The notes under the pieces were generated by a model that saw only the letters and a program-made list of their open reading frames with translations, searched no databases and was not told the DNA's origin. From the NCBI RefSeq assembly GCF_003576645.1, contig NC_044929.1, positions 5,247,495 to 5,311,494 of the forward strand: 64,000 nucleotides of DNA, written 5' to 3'. Both the position numbers and the translations under genes were made by a program. This DNA is from Ipomoea triloba. Its lineage: Eukaryota; Streptophyta; Magnoliopsida; Solanales; Convolvulaceae. Positions 1 through 10,334 of the stretch are shown in pieces. The first letter of the stretch is position 1. Each line of letters starts with the position of its first letter.

Positions 1-455
1 TTTTGATAAATTATTGATCATTTCTTGTTTACCCATGAATATGCACTGGTTTGCTGCTTGTCATTCCTTGCATGCTAACTGTAACATCCATCTTAAAGTA
101 AATATTTACTGGCTTACAGTTCTTATTTTACATCTAGTCAATAAAATTTTTAGGATTATAGTTTTGAAGCAATTGTAGGGAGTGGCAATACATGCAACTT
201 TAAAAAAAAAAACACCCAAAGAGGAGGATGTAAATAAGACAGGGATAAGGTAAAAATAAGTCATTTAACTCTTATGAAAACAATAATTAATTAAACCATC
301 AAATTTTAAAAAAGTTGTAAATTAACATGTGAACTTGGCAAAATAGTACAATTGGCATTTTTAACTTGTAACCACTTTTATTGTTGATGTGGCAGCTTAT
401 GTAGACATTCTTATGCTGATATGAAATTTGAATTGGCTACTGCTAAAGTATGCTC
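1..455. other. intergenic, no gene seen
   Basis: AT-rich DNA with stop codons in all frames and no tRNA or recognisable coding segment. It contains a short A-run near 200 and ends where the 162-bp tandem duplication begins. It could include the tail of a gene to the left, but nothing in the sequence shows that. Confidence 0.5.
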
Positions 456-767
456 ACTGAAGGATGGACAAAGAGTCCATCTCTGACTCTTTTGTTCAGA
501 TGAAGATGCCGGTAATATAAGATAAATGTTATTAAACATTATGTGTTTGTTGACACGATTAATGTACTATTTTGGATTAGCATCTATAATGCAAGATGGA
601 CATAGAGTCCATCTCTGACTGAAGGATGGACAAAGAGTCCATCTCTGACTCTTTTGTTCAGATGAAGATGCCGGTAATATAAGATAAATGTTATTAAACA
701 TTATGTGTTTGTTGACACGATTAATGTACTATTTTGGATTAGCATCTATAATGCAAGATGGACATAG
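456..767. repeat. tandem duplication, 162-bp unit, two copies
   Basis: Positions 456-617 are repeated at 618 to about 767 with essentially no differences, so the duplication looks recent. The unit is flanked and joined by two versions of a short motif (GATGGACA.AGAGTCCATC), which probably served as the microhomology for slippage or unequal exchange. The second copy lacks the final AGAGTCC motif. Confidence 0.9.
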
Positions 768-770
768 TCC

Positions 771-905
771 ACGATAGATACTGGATCAAATGCGGACAGG
801 GCTTCTTGTGCAGCCGGTGCGAGTTGCATCATTAAGTATGCATAAATTCACCACACAGTATTCGGAAATGCACTAGAATGAAATGCACAAGTGCACCACA
901 AAATA
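771..905. repeat. dispersed repeat, TGCACCACA-rich family, copy 1
   Basis: This segment resembles the reverse complement of about 10440-10570 inside intron 6 of the protease gene. Shared pieces include a stretch reading ATCAAATGCGGACA, then a CACCACACA motif followed by GAAATGCAC and GAAATGCACAAGTGCACC. The two copies are diverged and in opposite orientation, which suggests a dispersed element. No terminal repeats or target duplications were found. Confidence 0.55.
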
Positions 906-1126
906 AATCACACCTTAGACTGGCTTTTATAGTTTTATCCCCGAAATTGTATGCAATTGCAATATGGTGTGGCTAACTTAAGGCTAGGGTAGATTTTCTT
1001 TGTTTCTGTTTTTATGTTTATTTTTATTTTTTCCCATGAACAATACATGAAACCATTGCAACGACGGTAGGTGGGTAGAGGTCATTTTTTATTAGTTACT
1101 TTTGAGATTTTAATAATAAATTAAAA

Positions 1127-1173
<47 letters not shown>

Positions 1174-1686
1174 TTTGAGGGTGAGTTCATATTGTAAGGA
1201 TGTATAGAAAACAATAGTGAATTGCAAATACATGTAGCGCCGTGCAATTACTTTTGAATGTTAAAAAAGAAATTACATCCATAAAAATTTCATTAGCTTG
1301 TTGGATATGACCACTCTTGCTAAGGTTTTTAATTTGTCACTTTTTTTCTTTTTCTTTTTTCATTTTTCTTCACCAGAACAAATTATAAGAACCAAAAAAC
1401 AATAAATTCATTCAACCTAGAACCAATAATTTTACAAATAAGGAATAAAGATTATATAATATAACATCATGTTCCCGACTTCTCGTTAATTAAAATTAAT
1501 CTAATAAAGTTAAAATTTATCACTAAAGAATTTGACATCTCAAATTCCAGGAGGAGTATGTGTATTTTAAATAAAAGAAAAATATAAATGAGCATTTAAC
1601 GTCAGTTCCGAGACGTTAAATGCTAACTTTAAAAAATAAAATTAAAAAAAATAATAACATTAAAGGCAAGTAACCAAACACCCCCT
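906..1686. other. intergenic, AT-rich, no gene seen
   Basis: No supported reading frame. The stretch includes an (ATT)n microsatellite at about 1127-1171 and several T-rich runs. Its right end, near 1666-1690, has a CCAAACACCCCCTTA sequence that resembles a lone right terminus of a Tourist-like MITE, but no matching left end was found. Confidence 0.5.
1127..1171. repeat. (ATT)n microsatellite
   Basis: About 15 tandem copies of the ATT trinucleotide. Confidence 0.9.
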
Positions 1687-1826
1687 TAAGGATTGGATGG
1701 TGAAACAACTTAAACCAGCATGGCAGTATTCATTGTTGAGTTAGTAATTGTTGTCCAGGCAAAGGCATGTATCTCACCTTTGCCTTGTAAGATAAGTTTA
1801 CAATGTAATTAAATAACACGAAATGG
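1687..1826 (+). repeat. 5' flank of tRNA-Phe copy 1, shared with copy 3
   Basis: This flank matches 15840-15945 in order and orientation. Both contain AAGGATTGGATGG, then GGCAGTATT, an AGTTAGTAATT or AGTGAGTAATT stretch, and CTTTGCCTTGTAAG followed by AATTAAATA. Each match lies just upstream of a tRNA-Phe, so the tRNA was duplicated together with at least 240 bp of flanking DNA. Confidence 0.75.
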
Positions 1827-1923
1827 GTATTCAAAAAAAAAAAAAAAAAAGGTTTTTGTTTTGCTTTTTTTTTTCTCTTTGTGTTGGAACTTTATAAAAT
1901 GTAAACCGCATATATCGCACGTT

Positions 1924-1928
1924 GCGGG

Positions 1929-1971
<43 letters not shown>

Positions 1972-1996
1972 TCGTGTTCGATCCACGATCATCGCA
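1924..1996 (+). tRNA. tRNA-Phe (GAA), copy 1
   Basis: A 73-nt cloverleaf beginning GCGGGGATAGCTCAG and containing the anticodon loop CTGAAGA (anticodon GAA). The internal box A (TAGCTCAGTTGGGAG) and box B (GTTCGATCC) are intact. The T-stem ends with a T:A pair (TCGTG/CACGA) where the usual plant tRNA-Phe, as I recall it, has G:C. This copy alone has T at position 69, turning a G:C acceptor pair into a G:T wobble. It therefore looks transcribable but slightly worn, and charging efficiency cannot be judged from sequence. Confidence 0.85.
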
Positions 1997-2241
1997 TTGT
2001 TCGGTTACGTTTTGGGGGGAAAACATCTTTTTAGGTTCTTCTTCTTCTTTTGTTTGGAATTATAAATAACTATTTGCATAACACTAGTCTTAAATAATTT
2101 GTACTAATATAACCTTTTTTACAAAAACAAAAGCAAAAAAAAAAAAAAACAAAACAAAACAAAACAAAATTAAACCATGACTTTTTAAAATTTCATTAAA
2201 TAATTTTTTTAAGTTTTTTAATTTTTTAAATTTTTTAATTA

Positions 2242-2292
<51 letters not shown>

Positions 2293-2740
2293 TTCGTTTG
2301 TACAACTCAACTTCTTGACATGAAACCATGATGGAGAATTTTTTTTGAATATCTACTAAATTATAAAGGAAACAATATTGCTAAGGTTCTAATTGGAATA
2401 CAAATTAAAATATGTTAGGTTCAATCATATACAATGATAAGTTGCACATTTTAATTTAATTTATATATTGTATAGTGATAAGATATTATATTTCTAAATT
2501 TATAACGTTTTCTTTGTTTCTCTCTTTATTTACAAACTTTGATAATGAATTATTATTTAACTTATTATTATTCTCGACTTCACGTTTTTTGGTCGCCCTT
2601 CCGCCGGAGCCATCACCGGTCTCCGGAATATGCTGCCGCCCATCAGAATCTGTCGTCAGAATTGAAATGACATGTTATTACAAGCCATTTACCGATTATT
2701 GGTTTAATTGACTCAATTGACATGTTAAAGGGTTTAATTG
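1997..2740. other. intergenic, AT-rich, no gene seen
   Basis: Holds A-rich runs, an (ATT)n microsatellite at about 2246-2291, and open frames with no recognisable protein features. No promoter or gene can be assigned. Confidence 0.5.
2246..2291. repeat. (ATT)n microsatellite
   Basis: Around 15 tandem ATT units. Confidence 0.9.
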
Positions 2741-2744
2741 ACCC

Positions 2745-3080
2745 TTTTAAAAGTTTAGGTGCCTAATTGACTTTTGGTGTAAAGTTTACAGTTGTTATAC
2801 CGTGGACCATGGTCATGACTGATACTGCAGTTGTGTTGAACTGAAACTGTAGTTGTGTTGAAAGGGAACTGCAGTTGCACGGAACGGAGGCCGTTTCATC
2901 CGTCAGAAATTGCAGTTGCATGTGTTGAATTGATACTGCAGTTGTGTTGAAAGGAAACTGCAGTTGCACGGAAAGGGAACTGTAGTTCTGCGGCTGTTTT
3001 CATCCATCAAAACGACGCCGTTTTGATGGATTGTGGATCACGATCCACAGTATAATTTGCGTAAAGTTTAGGAGCTTATT
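2745..3080. repeat. minisatellite-like element with CTGCAGTTG units
   Basis: Between about 2820 and 2990 a degenerate 20-40-bp unit containing ACTGCAGTTGTGTTGAA or ACTGCAGTTGCACGGAA is repeated at least five times. The block is bounded by similar edges (GTAAAGTTTA plus a GTGGACCATGGTC or GTGGATCACGATCCAC palindrome), with both edges next to 'aattgac' or 'atttgac' text. This suggests one non-autonomous mobile element with an internal minisatellite. Confidence 0.6.
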
Positions 3081-3303
3081 TGACTCTTTTCCCTATTATT
3101 TATTATTTTTAAAACTATTATAATGTAATCATAAATTTAATATTAAGTATCAATGTTAGTTACTTATTTTCGCATGCATAACTATCATCAAATATAAAAA
3201 CTTGTTAGTTATTATATATTTGAAAGTGGTCATGGAAGCTGTTATTAAGTTTACTTCAAATATCGACCATTCACCATTCGATCTAATCCTAAATCCTAAA
3301 TCC

Positions 3304-3307
<4 letters not shown>

Positions 3308-3354
<47 letters not shown>
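3308..3354. repeat. (AT)n microsatellite
   Basis: An uninterrupted run of about 23 AT dinucleotides, preceded by three TCCTAAA units. Confidence 0.9.
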
Positions 3355-3360
<6 letters not shown>

Positions 3361-3531
3361 TCGTTTATTATGCCGCCTAAACAAAGAAAGCATGCATTGA
3401 TTAATTTGAAATTAAATTATTCTATAGGAAAACTCTCTTTTAATTTAACCCTGATTACTTTGTTTACAAACCCAGATTTTAAAAGAATTGAACCGTTTTT
3501 TCCACTTGATTCGTTATTGGTCTTTATTTAA

Positions 3532-3935
3532 GAGTTAATTCATTTTTTTTTTGTCATAAATTTATAGGTGGTAGTTCACTTTTAGTCGTTTTTAACCGAA
3601 CATCTTCATTTGGTCCTAATATTATTATGGCATGACCATTTTTGGTCATTTATTAACAAAATGGTTTGAATGCCATTAAACACAAAAGTATTTCAGTCTT
3701 TAATTATACATTTTTTCAAAAAAAAAAACATAAAAATATAGCAGTGTCAACCTACTTTGTATAAAAAAGATCGAAATACCCTTGTATTTAACAACATTTT
3801 AACGATTTTGTTGAAGGATGACAGAAAATGGTTATGACACAGTAATACTAAGACTAAATAAGAATGTTTTTATTAAAAAAGGACTAAAAGTGAATTGTCA
3901 CCTATAAATTTAGGATAAAAAAATAGAATTAACTC
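3532..3935. mobile_element. Mutator-like foldback MITE, 404 bp, 9-bp TSD
   Basis: The two halves are inverted copies of each other. The left end begins GAGTTAATTC, and the right end finishes with its complement GAATTAACTC. The flanks carry a perfect 9-bp direct repeat, TTTATTTAA, at 3523-3531 and 3936-3944. Nine-bp target duplications are the signature of Mutator-like elements. There is no transposase frame, so this is a non-autonomous copy. The internal text (CATTTTTAGTC, GGTCCTAATATTATT) resembles the foldback at 17231-18086. Confidence 0.85.
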
Positions 3936-3944
3936 TTTATTTAA

Positions 3945-5045
3945 TTAGTCACGAGTACAAGCGCCCAGCTATTGAAGTAGTTAAGGAAAATTTCAGCAGT
4001 CTTATTCAAAAAAAAAAAAAAATCATTTAAGCAAACCTTTTAACTAACTCTGAATTTAAAAAAAAAATGGTCTAAGGAAGTTAAAGATATATGCAAGAGC
4101 TGTTTTCATGTCTACATTAGCATGCAACTATTTCAAACATAACCAAAAGAAATCTCCAATTTCAACTCATTAAATCTGTTTATAATATCCAATGGTTTTA
4201 TAAAAGTTCAAAAAAAAAAAAAAAAACATCTCATTCTTTTTCGTGATGAATAAAACTCACAACTACTACCTAATAGTGCACATTAGATAAACATAAAAGC
4301 TACTCCGTATATATTTATCATTTTATATATTTTACTATGGCTATGTATAGTATATACTAGTGTATTATGAGATCATTTCACGAGTCTCAATATGTGAGAC
4401 GGGTCAGATTTAACAAAATGAGCTATAATAGAATTTTTGATATAATGAATACTTTAAGTCTTATATATAGTACTTTATAGCAAAATTGTAATAAACAATT
4501 TTGCAGAAATAAAGTAATAATATAACAAAATTGTAATTATAACATATCTGCAGAGTATACAAGTAGTCAAATTATGGACAAGTTGTGTGATTTTTGTTTT
4601 TTTTTAAATGTCAGCAATGGTTAGAAATCATTGTCAACCCAGAAAGTCAGGTGGCAAGAATTGACGTCTTCTCCGTCAGATTTCTTACATATGATATGGT
4701 CAATGTGCCTTGCTCTGGTTCTGAGTTAATTGAGAAAAAGGTTCCAAGAATTCTAAATTTAATGATTAATTTTGAGAATATAATGTCACTAGGGGATCAA
4801 AATTAAAATTTTCTTGCAAATGAGGATTAAAACATTACAAGTTCTTGAATCAGTGATCATTATTTTTAGTGACAAGAAAACCCGCCGCCATTACTTAAGT
4901 TTGTGCATTAAGTAGACTCCACCACTTTCCTTTGAGAAGCTTAAGGCCCTCCGAGAGGCCCCAAAACTCAATCGAGAAAGTAATTGGTGATTGGTACTAT
5001 AACACTTCTGTATCTAATAGTGATATTATGGTGTCAAATTAATTT
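3945..5045. other. intergenic, no gene seen
   Basis: AT-rich, with poly-A runs near 4008, 4060 and 4211. It contains one TACTCCGTAT motif (4301-4310) and a fragment reading GAGTCTCAATATGTGAGACGG near 4382, resembling the end of the foldback at 5523-5850. The open frame at 4594-4806 has no recognisable features. Confidence 0.5.
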
Positions 5046-5300
5046 TAGGGTCCGTTTGGAAACTCATTCGGATTTTCCTATGTTTGTATATTCAAGGAAA
5101 ATAGTCAATGAAAAATATTCATACTAATCAAAGAAAAAAAAAGGCCTAATTTGGTGGAAAATATTTTCAGGAAGCCAATTTTTAGATTTTTCTATGTTTG
5201 GATATTTAAGGAAAATAAAGTTAATGAAAAATATCCATTCTAGTCAAAGAAAAAAGGCTCAATTTGGTGAAAAATGTCTTCCTAGATTATTAGTGGGAAG
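5046..5300. repeat. Harbinger-like MITE remnant with ~116-bp tandem duplication
   Basis: Starts after a TTA with GGGTCCGTTTGGAAA, the terminal sequence also seen inverted at the right end of the element at 24946-25591. Inside, a unit beginning ATTTTCCTATGTTTG at about 5073 is repeated at about 5189 with modest divergence. No right terminus was found, so the element appears truncated. Confidence 0.55.
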
Positions 5301-5387
5301 ATATTTTCTGAATTTTTTGTTTTCTCATATTTATCTTCTTTCTCATCTCTATTTAACCTAATTTCCATATTATTATTACCACGACCA

Positions 5388-5482
5388 CCAAACTACCATA
5401 ATCACCACAACCACCACCACCACCATCACACCACCACAACGACCACTACCACCAACACTGCAACACCACACAACCACCACAA
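5388..5482. repeat. CCA/ACC-rich low-complexity tract
   Basis: A pyrimidine-poor stretch built from imperfect CCA and ACC triplets. Confidence 0.8.
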
Positions 5483-5522
5483 GTGAAATGAATACCATCA
5501 ACTTAAATGATAGGCAAAAACT

Positions 5523-5850
5523 TGTGTGAGACCGTCTCACATATCCTTGTCCTTGAGACGGGTCGGATAATAAAGAAATGTAATACTTATATATAGTAGC
5601 AAATGTAATACTAAACCATAAATAAAATATTTATTACTTATATGAAAAAATGCAATACTTTTGAAGAAATTCATCAAAATGTAAAAGTATTACATTTGTC
5701 CTCAAAAGTATTACGTTTTCTATTATAAGTAAAAAAGAAAATAGTGTATTCCTAATTTAGTATTACATTTGCTAGTATAAGTATTACATTTGCATATTAA
5801 CCCTACCCGACCCCTTATCTGTCGTCAGACAAGTGTGGCCTTAAATCATA
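5523..5850. mobile_element. foldback MITE with GTGTGAGACCGTCTCAC terminus
   Basis: The left end carries the palindrome GTGAGACCGTCTCAC and the right end a CTTATCTGTCGTCAGAC sequence. The interior repeats AGTATTACATTTG in both orientations (AAATGTAATACT on the left, AGTATTACATTTG on the right). No coding capacity. A clean target duplication was not identified, so the family is uncertain. Confidence 0.5.
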
Positions 5851-5889
5851 TGTAGTTCGTATAATGGTCTTTGATCCGTGGAGAATCTT

Positions 5890-5985
5890 CTCCAAAAAGG
5901 TTGAATCCGAATCCCAAGGGCTCTTCACACTCTGACTTAACAAAGCATTTAGAAGGATGTAATTTCAGTAACATGGAAGTTTGTT
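5890..5985 (-). mobile_element. truncated copy of the SINE-like family
   Basis: Matches the 3' part of the SINE-like element at 19126-19349 (GGTTGAATCCGAATCCCAAG, then GCATTTAGAAGGATGTAA and TCAGTAACA). The head with the box-A-like motif is missing, so this copy is 5'-truncated. It lies about 185 bp upstream of the subtilase start codon. Confidence 0.5.
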
Positions 5986-6100
5986 TGTCAATTATAGATT
6001 GGACGTACGACGTGCATGCATTTGTGAAATAGCTTCTAAATAATCCCATGTTGTAATATACATATACACTATTTTAATTTATTATTATCCATCTTTGCAT

Positions 6101-6120
6101 GCGTATATACATATAAATGG
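6101..6120 (+). promoter_or_regulatory. probable TATA region of the subtilase gene
   Basis: GTATATACATATAAATGG lies 50-70 bp before the start codon at 6170. That is suitable for a plant TATA box with a 5' UTR of roughly 25-40 nt. Position is the only support. Confidence 0.4.
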
Positions 6121-6169
6121 CAGAGGGTACGTACCAAGACTCATCACTACTTCAATTCAACAGAAGAAA

Positions 6170-9100
6170 ATGAAGATTCATTGTTCCATTATTTTTTTGT
6201 TTCTTGTCATCCTTAATGTCCTCGCTGCAGATGATCATCAGAGAAAGGTTAGTTTCTCATCTTTTATCTGTCTTCTGTTTTTCATGCATATATGCTTAGT
6301 AAATATAATGGATATTTCAATAATAATTCTCAGCTCTCTGATCTGAATGAATGAATGAATGAAGTTGTATTATTTGGTATTTTAATTGGTTTGTTGTTAT
6401 ATATATATATGCAGGTTTATGTGGTATATCTTGGGGAGCACAGTGGGGGGAAATCTTTCCAAGAAATTGAAGATTTCCATTGCTCATTTCTCCTCACTGT
6501 AAAGGGTGGTTCCAGAGAAGAAGCTAAAGCATCTCTAGTTCACAGCTACAAGAATGTCATCAATGGCTTCTCCGCTTTACTTACCCCAGACCAAGCTAAC
6601 AAGATATCGGGTAGTCTAGAAACTGTTTCAACTAAAAATTTAAATTGATAATGGAACAGTAGTACAATTAGTACGTACTATGTATGAGCTGAGTGATTCA
6701 AAATCTATAGTTTTAGTTGTTGGTTTATCATATCAAATTTGGTGTTTAATGTGCAGAAATGGAAGGTGTTATTTCGGTATTTCATAGTCATCCCACAAGA
6801 ATAAAGCCTCATACTACTAGATCTTGGGATTTCGTCAACTTGCTTGAAGCTGTAAATGGTAATCCATCTGGCCGAGAGGAATTGTTGAGAAAAGCAAACG
6901 GTGGAAAGGATGTGATTGTTGGTATGATGGACAGTGGTAAGTGATTCTTAATTATCTTCTTCCAAAAGGTCGAATTTTCAACTTAAAGGTCCCTTAGCTC
7001 CTCAGGTCCCAATCCTAACAGGATAACTCAATGGCTTAGCAGACAATTTCATGTGTACTGTCGCTGCCGAATTTTAAACATTAGTTCTTTTTCTCAAATA
7101 TTACATACTAAAACACTGAACTGAGCTTGGGTGCGGGCCTCAATCTTAATTATCTAATGAGTTTGTACGTGGTGGAGTAATAATATAATATATATCTCTA
7201 TCATCCCAATTAAGTCTGTTTGGTTTTCATTCCTATGTCATCCAATTAGTTAATTTAATGTCCTCTATTAATTTATATTATATTATATTGTTGATTTTAG
7301 GTGTATGGCCAGAGTCTCCAAGTTTCAGTGACAGAGGTATGAAACCAGTCCCTCGTTCATGGAAAGGAATATGCCAAAAAGGTTCTGCCTTTAACTCTTC
7401 TCATTGCAATAGGTAATTTAATTATTATTTTCATTTTTATATTAATTAATTACTTTCTTACCCTCAATTCCCCACCTAACAAATGTTTTTAAAAACTTTA
7501 ATAAAATTACATTTTTATCCTTCAATTATACCCGTAGTACAAACTTAGTCCTTGAATTATATGTGTAATCATCTTTAACCTTTAAGTTATGACAAATTGA
7601 AGTGGCAATTTTAGTTTCTCGTGAACTATTTCTACTACCAATTTATCACTTAATAAAATGACTGACTCCATTTCTATGCATAACACCATAACTTAAAAGG
7701 TCAAAGATGGTCAGACATATAACTCAGGGATCAAGTCTGTATCACGAGTATAATTAGAGGACGAAAACGTAATTTTGCTAATAAAATAATAGGAAACTAA
7801 TTGGAGCAAGATACCATCTAAAGAGCTACGAAGCCACCTACGGCCGTCTCAACCGGACAGCAGACTTCAGATCGGCGAGAGACGCCGACGGCCACGGAAC
7901 TCACACGGCTTCAACCGTGGGCGGCCGGAGAGTTCGTAACGCCGCCGCCCTCGGCGGTTTCGGAAACGGTACCGCCTCCGGCGGCGCGCCGCTCGTGCGC
8001 CTCGCGATCTATAAGGTGTGCTGGCCAATTCCCAACCGAAGCACACGCACGTGCCTGGACGACGACATTCTCGCGGCGTTCGACCACGCGATCTCCGACG
8101 GCGTGGATGTTATTAGTGTTTCCTTGGGCGCCGCAGCCGGAGCGCAGTATTACACGCGCAGTGGTGTAGCCATCGGAGCGTTGCACGCGGTGAAGCGCAA
8201 CATTGTGGTGGCGTGCAGTGCCGGAAATGCGGGACCCACGCCGTCCACGGTGGGTAATGTGGCGCCTTGGATCATTACGGTGGGGGCCAGCAGTAGCGAT
8301 CGTGTGTTTTCCTCGCCTTTAAAGCTAGGAAACGGCATGATTATTGAGGTATATATATTTAAAGCTACTGACTAGGCGAGATTTTTTAACACTGCTTTAC
8401 TGTACATTTATAAATTAAATTCATTTTACTTTTATCATTTTTTTTAATCTAAGTGGTTAAGGTTGTTAATTATAATAACTTGTATATTATACATATTTTT
8501 TTGTACAGTTGTAAATTCTTTTCTAATTTCATATTTCTTTGCTCTTAATTGATGTATTAATAATTTCAATTCTATTGTCTTTTATCTTTTTTTTTAAAAT
8601 ATAATTATACTAATACTACTAAGTATTTTTTTTTTCTAATTGATCATTTATTTTGTTATATGTGTGACATTTGACTAATTATTTACATATGTTTCCTTTA
8701 TTGACTAACAGGGACAAACAGTCACTCCCATTAGGAGAGGAAATTTGCTTCCACTGGTCTACGCTGGCAATGTAGAAATTCCGGGAACTACCGATAACAC
8801 TACAAAAGGGTAAAATGCATGCATGCAACTTTCTGTGTTTAACTGTTTATTACTTATATATATGTACATAATCGAACAGGTTGAAGCGAAAACATTTCTT
8901 GTAAAAAATGTGAAATGATATTAATCGTTCGTATGAGACAAATCAGACAATCTACAACGTATTTAAATTTATGAAAAAAATTGCATAATATTGCAAATTC
9001 TAAACATGCTATTGTAATTTGCAAAGTTTTAAAGTGCATTCACTAGTATATAAACATTGCAATCAAGTTGGAGATATGCACCGTATAGTACATCAGCAGA

Positions 9101-10299
9101 TATATGTGAAACTTTGCCTAGAGCACATTCAGGGTTTTGTAATAATTATCAAAATGTCACTATTTTTTCTCCTTTTGTCTTGCTTTAAAACCGTGGGTCA
9201 TTCTAAATTGACGGCTAACATACATTTTGCAACATTTTTTACGAAAAAAAAAAATTGTTCTCAAATGATGTGAATTTTATATATAACATTTTGCTACATT
9301 TTTTAGTGAAAACATTGTCACTATTTTTTTTCCTTTTTTTCCCAGATTTAGAGTTGTTGATCATCCTAGACGATTGATTAACATTTTCTCACATTTTCAT
9401 ATGATCTTAATTTTATATATAACTAACTATATATGTGTGTGTTTTGCAAAAAAAAAAAAAAAAAAAAAAAAAAANNNNNNNNNNNNNNNNNNNNNNNNNN
9501 NNNNNNNNNNNNNNNNNNNNNNNNNNNNNNNNNNNNNNNNNNNNNNNNNNNNNNNNNNNNNNNNNNNNNNNNNNNNNNNNNNNNNNNNNNNNNNNNNNNN
9601 NNNNNNNNNNNNNNNNNNNNNNNNNNNNNNNNNNNNNNNNNNNNNNNNNNNNNNNNNNNNNNNNNNNNNNNNNNNNNNNNNNNNNNNNNNNNNNNNNNNN
9701 NNNNNNNNNNNNNNNNNNNNNNNNNNNNNNNNNNNNNNNNNNNNNNNNNNNNNNNNNNNNNNNNNNNNNNNNNNNNNNNNNNNNNNNNNNNNNNNNNNNN
9801 NNNNNNNNNNNNNNNNNNNNNNNNNNNNNNNNNNNNNNNNNNNNNNNNNNNNNNNNNNNNNNNNNNNNNNNNNNNNNNNNNNNNNNNNNNNNNNNNNNNN
9901 NNNNNNNNNNNNNNNNNNNNNNNNNNNNNNNNNNNNNNNNNNNNNNNNNNNNNNNNNNNNNNNNNNNNNNNNNNNNNNNNNNNNNNNNNNNNNNNNNNNN
10001 NNNNNNNNNNNNNNNNNNNNNNNNNNNNNNNNNNNNNNNNNNNNNNNNNNNNNNNNNNNNNNNNNNNNNNNNNNNNNNNNNNNNNNNNNNNNNNNNNNNN
10101 NNNNNNNNNNNNNNNNNNNNNNNNNNNNNNNNNNNNNNNNNNNNNNNNNNNNNNNNNNNNNNNNNNNNNNNNNNNNNNNNNNNNNNNNNNNNNNNNNNNN
10201 NNNNNNNNNNNNNNNNNNNNNNNNNNNNNNNNNNNNNNNNNNNNNNNNNNNNNNNNNNNNNNNNNNNNNNNNNNNNNNNNNNNNNNNNNNNNNNNNNNN

Positions 10300-10334
<35 letters not shown>

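Noticed and set aside
3288..3307. TCCTAAATCCTAAA stretch and CCTAATCCTAAT near 46120 as interstitial telomere repeats
   Set aside because: The unit is not the plant telomere unit CCCTAAA and there are only about three copies in each case.
7911..8338. Minus-strand frames opposite subtilase exon 5
   Set aside because: Antisense shadows of a GC-rich exon that clearly encodes the protease on the plus strand.
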